A stretch of DNA of 64,000 nt, from contig CAYYFE010000004.1 in the NCBI GenBank assembly GCA_964471115.1, positions 90,152 through 154,151 on the forward strand, written 5' to 3'. Made by a program: the position numbers and the translations under genes. Below, one piece after another: positions 62,564 to 64,000 of this stretch. The first letter of the stretch is position 1, and every line of letters starts with the position of its first letter. The notes below the pieces were generated by a model. The model was not told where the DNA came from and did no database searches. It saw nothing but the letters and a program-made list of their open reading frames with translations. This DNA comes from SYFT01 sp964471115. GTDB lineage: Bacteria; Acidobacteriota; Vicinamibacteria; Vicinamibacterales; SCN-69-37.

Positions 62564-62591
62564 GACCCGGCCGCAAGGATGCGGCCGGGTC
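62564..62591 (-). terminator. Intrinsic terminator of the RRM gene
   Basis: GACCCGGCCGCA pairs with TGCGGCCGGGTC around AGGA (a 12-bp perfect stem), 22 bases after the RRM gene stop, followed on the minus strand by TCGTTT. Confidence 0.75.
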
Positions 62592-62613
62592 CTTGACTAT
62601 TGTAGCTGAGGGC

Positions 62614-62931
62614 TTACCAGCGCGGCTCGCGACGGTTGCCGCCGCCGCCACCGCCGTAGCCGCCGCCACCGCCGCCAAACTGCGGCTTGGGACGCGCTTC
62701 ATTGACGGTCAGATTCCGACCGCCCATCGGCTTCTCGTTGAACATCTCGATGGCCTTCTGCGCATCCGCGTCACTGGCCATTTCGACAAAGGCGAATCCG
62801 CGCGCGCGGCCGGTGGCGTTGTCTCGCACCACGTTGACCGTATCCACGGCGCCTGCACCGCTGAAGAACTCGCGAAGATCATCCTCAGTGGCGGTATACG
62901 GAAGGTTCCCGACGTACAGTTTGCGACCCAT
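62614..62931 (-). CDS. Glycine-rich RRM RNA-binding protein
   Basis: A 105-residue protein with one RNA recognition motif: RNP2 is KLYVGNLPYTATEDDL and RNP1 is RGFAFVEMASDADA. A glycine-rich tail (FGGGGGGYGGGGGGNRREPRW) follows, as in cyanobacterial cold-inducible Rbp proteins. It should bind single-stranded RNA, possibly as a chaperone in cold. The start is ATG 62931. Upstream (62932-63079) lies a long leader with a GGAACGG/CCGTTCC hairpin. Confidence 0.93.
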   Translation of the reverse strand: MGRKLYVGNLPYTATEDDLREFFSGAGAVDTVNVVRDNATGRARGFAFVEMASDADAQKAIEMFNEKPMGGRNLTVNEARPKPQFGGGGGGYGGGGGGNRREPRW

Positions 62932-63079
62932 TAACCTGACTCCTGAACAAGAAACAGCCAAAATCCCAGCCGGAACGGACTTCCGTTCCTCTTGCTCAGC
63001 ATGCACACGTTTTAGGGACGCGGGACGAAAGCTCGGAGGCCGGACTTCAGCGAGGTCTCAAGGATAACATAGGCAGGTT

Positions 63080-64000
63080 GTGATCACGTTTTCGGGGGTC
63101 TCCAAGCAGTACGGCCGGCAGGTGCTCTTCGTCGACGCCTCGTTCCAGCTCAATCCGGGCGACAAAGTGGGCCTGGTGGGCCCGAACGGGGCCGGCAAGA
63201 CCACCCTGTTCCGCATGATCGTGGGCGAAGAGGCCCCCGACGATGGGGAGGTGTCGGTCCCGAAGAAGCTGACGGTGGGGTATTTCCGCCAGGATGTGGA
63301 GGAAATGTCCGGCCGGTCGGTGCTGGACGAGGCTATTGCCGGGTCGGGCCGGCTGGGCGACCTGCACCACGAGCTGGAGTCGTTGCAGCAGGCCATGGGC
63401 GACCCGGCCCAGGCCGATGACATGGACCGCATCCTGGCCCGTTTTGGCGAGGTCCAGGAGGAATACGACCACCTGGGCGGGTACTCGCTCGAAAGCCAGG
63501 CGCGCGAGGTGCTGCACGGCCTGGGGTTCGATGACGCGCGCATCGACGGCGACGTGGGCGCGTTGTCGGGCGGCTGGAAGATGCGGGTGGCGATGGCCCG
63601 CGTGTTGCTGGGCCGGCCGGACGTCCTGCTGATGGACGAACCCACCAACCATCTGGACATCGAATCAATCATCTGGCTCGAAGGGTTCCTCAAGTCGCTG
63701 CCGTCGGCGCTGCTGATGACCTCGCACGATCGCGACTTCATGAACCGCATCGTCTCGCGGATTGCCGAGATCGACGGTGGCGAGATCACGGTGTATTCGG
63801 GCAACTACGAGTTCTACGAACGCGAGCGCGCCACGCGCGAGGCGAATCGTGAGGCGGCGTACGCGCGCCAGCAGGCGATGCTGGCCAAGGAACAGCGGTT
63901 CATCGAACGATTCGCGGCGCACGCGGCGAAGGCCGCGCAGGTGCAGAGCCGCGTCAAGGCGCTCGAGAAGATTGAGAAGATCGAGCTGCCGAAGAAGCGC
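63080..64000 (+). CDS. ABC-F family ATPase, N-terminal part
   Basis: A 307-codon open frame starting with GTG 63080 that runs off the window. It has the first ABC domain: Walker A GPNGAGKTTLFRMIVG, signature LSGGWKMRVAMARVLL, Walker B VLLMDEPTNHLD and TSHDRDF. The cap region (ESLQQAMGDPAQADDM...) lies between them, and the linker helices begin at YERERATREANREAAYARQQAML. The second ATPase domain is outside the window. ABC-F proteins act on the ribosome E site or confer antibiotic protection; the type cannot be set from this part. Confidence 0.93.
   Translation, partial: MITFSGVSKQYGRQVLFVDASFQLNPGDKVGLVGPNGAGKTTLFRMIVGEEAPDDGEVSVPKKLTVGYFRQDVEEMSGRSVLDEAIAGSGRLGDLHHELESLQQAMGDPAQADDMDRILARFGEVQEEYDHLGGYSLESQAREVLHGLGFDDARIDGDVGALSGGWKMRVAMARVLLGRPDVLLMDEPTNHLDIESIIWLEGFLKSLPSALLMTSHDRDFMNRIVSRIAEIDGGEITVYSGNYEFYERERATREANREAAYARQQAMLAKEQRFIERFAAHAAKAAQVQSRVKALEKIEKIELPKKR

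Overview
The window is a high-GC, gene-dense stretch that looks like an Acidobacteriota chromosome, most likely class Vicinamibacteria. The evidence is lineage-typical families: two ADOP-type orphan ABC permeases, one preceded by an acidobacterial-type PadR regulator; a divergent pair of acidobacterial VWFA-related proteins; several secreted class-C-type serine hydrolases; a tricorn-like propeller protein; and many Gram-negative outer-membrane barrels. The assignment is inference from family content, not from a marker gene. No rRNA, tRNA, CRISPR array, prophage or transposase was seen. No stretch over 300 bases lacks a gene.

Layout. 1-8.4 kb (minus): truncated tricorn-like protein, DAACS symporter, amidohydrolase, TIGR01777 epimerase, UMF1-type MFS and a pair of DUF4097 proteins. 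8.4-14.9 kb (minus): a tightly overlapped histidine operon in the order leader-hisI-hisG-hisD-hisC-hisB-hisH-hisF-hisA, with a promoter, a His-rich leader peptide and an attenuator hairpin. 14.9-16.3 kb (plus): GPH-type transporter. 16.4-19.5 kb (plus): monoheme cytochrome c, Rieske protein, cytochrome b and octaheme cytochrome c, a bc-type quinol oxidoreductase. 19.5-22.5 kb (minus): membrane protein and serine hydrolase. 22.5-29 kb (plus): c-di-AMP (ydaO) riboswitch and kup, OmpA-like protein, OmpR/BaeS-type two-component pair, serine hydrolase. 29-33 kb: divergent VWA proteins. 33-38.7 kb: antiporter, gamma-glutamyltransferase, serine hydrolase, M23 peptidase. 38.8-43.7 kb (minus): ADOP permease with PadR, small membrane protein, MFS. 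43.7-45.4 kb: HEAT-cyclophilin fusion. 45.5-51.4 kb (minus): a five-gene operon pairing a LolCDE-like ABC transporter with a LolA-like carrier and two outer-membrane proteins. 51.5-57.2 kb: SRPBCC protein, CruF-type carotenoid protein, small beta protein, PQQ-like propeller, second ADOP permease. 57.3-64 kb: DUF4126 protein, S9 peptidase, barrel protein, 67-residue protein, glycine-rich RRM protein and a truncated ABC-F ATPase.

The most unusual signals are these. First, a family of roughly 54-bp palindromes: one copy lies in frame inside hisC, one forms the C-terminus of hisD, and a related one holds the stop codon of the epimerase gene. Second, the his leader peptide seems to be translated from a nearly leaderless transcript. 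Third, the LolCDE-like operon carries its own outer-membrane partners. Fourth, several short intergenic microsatellites sit against stop codons.
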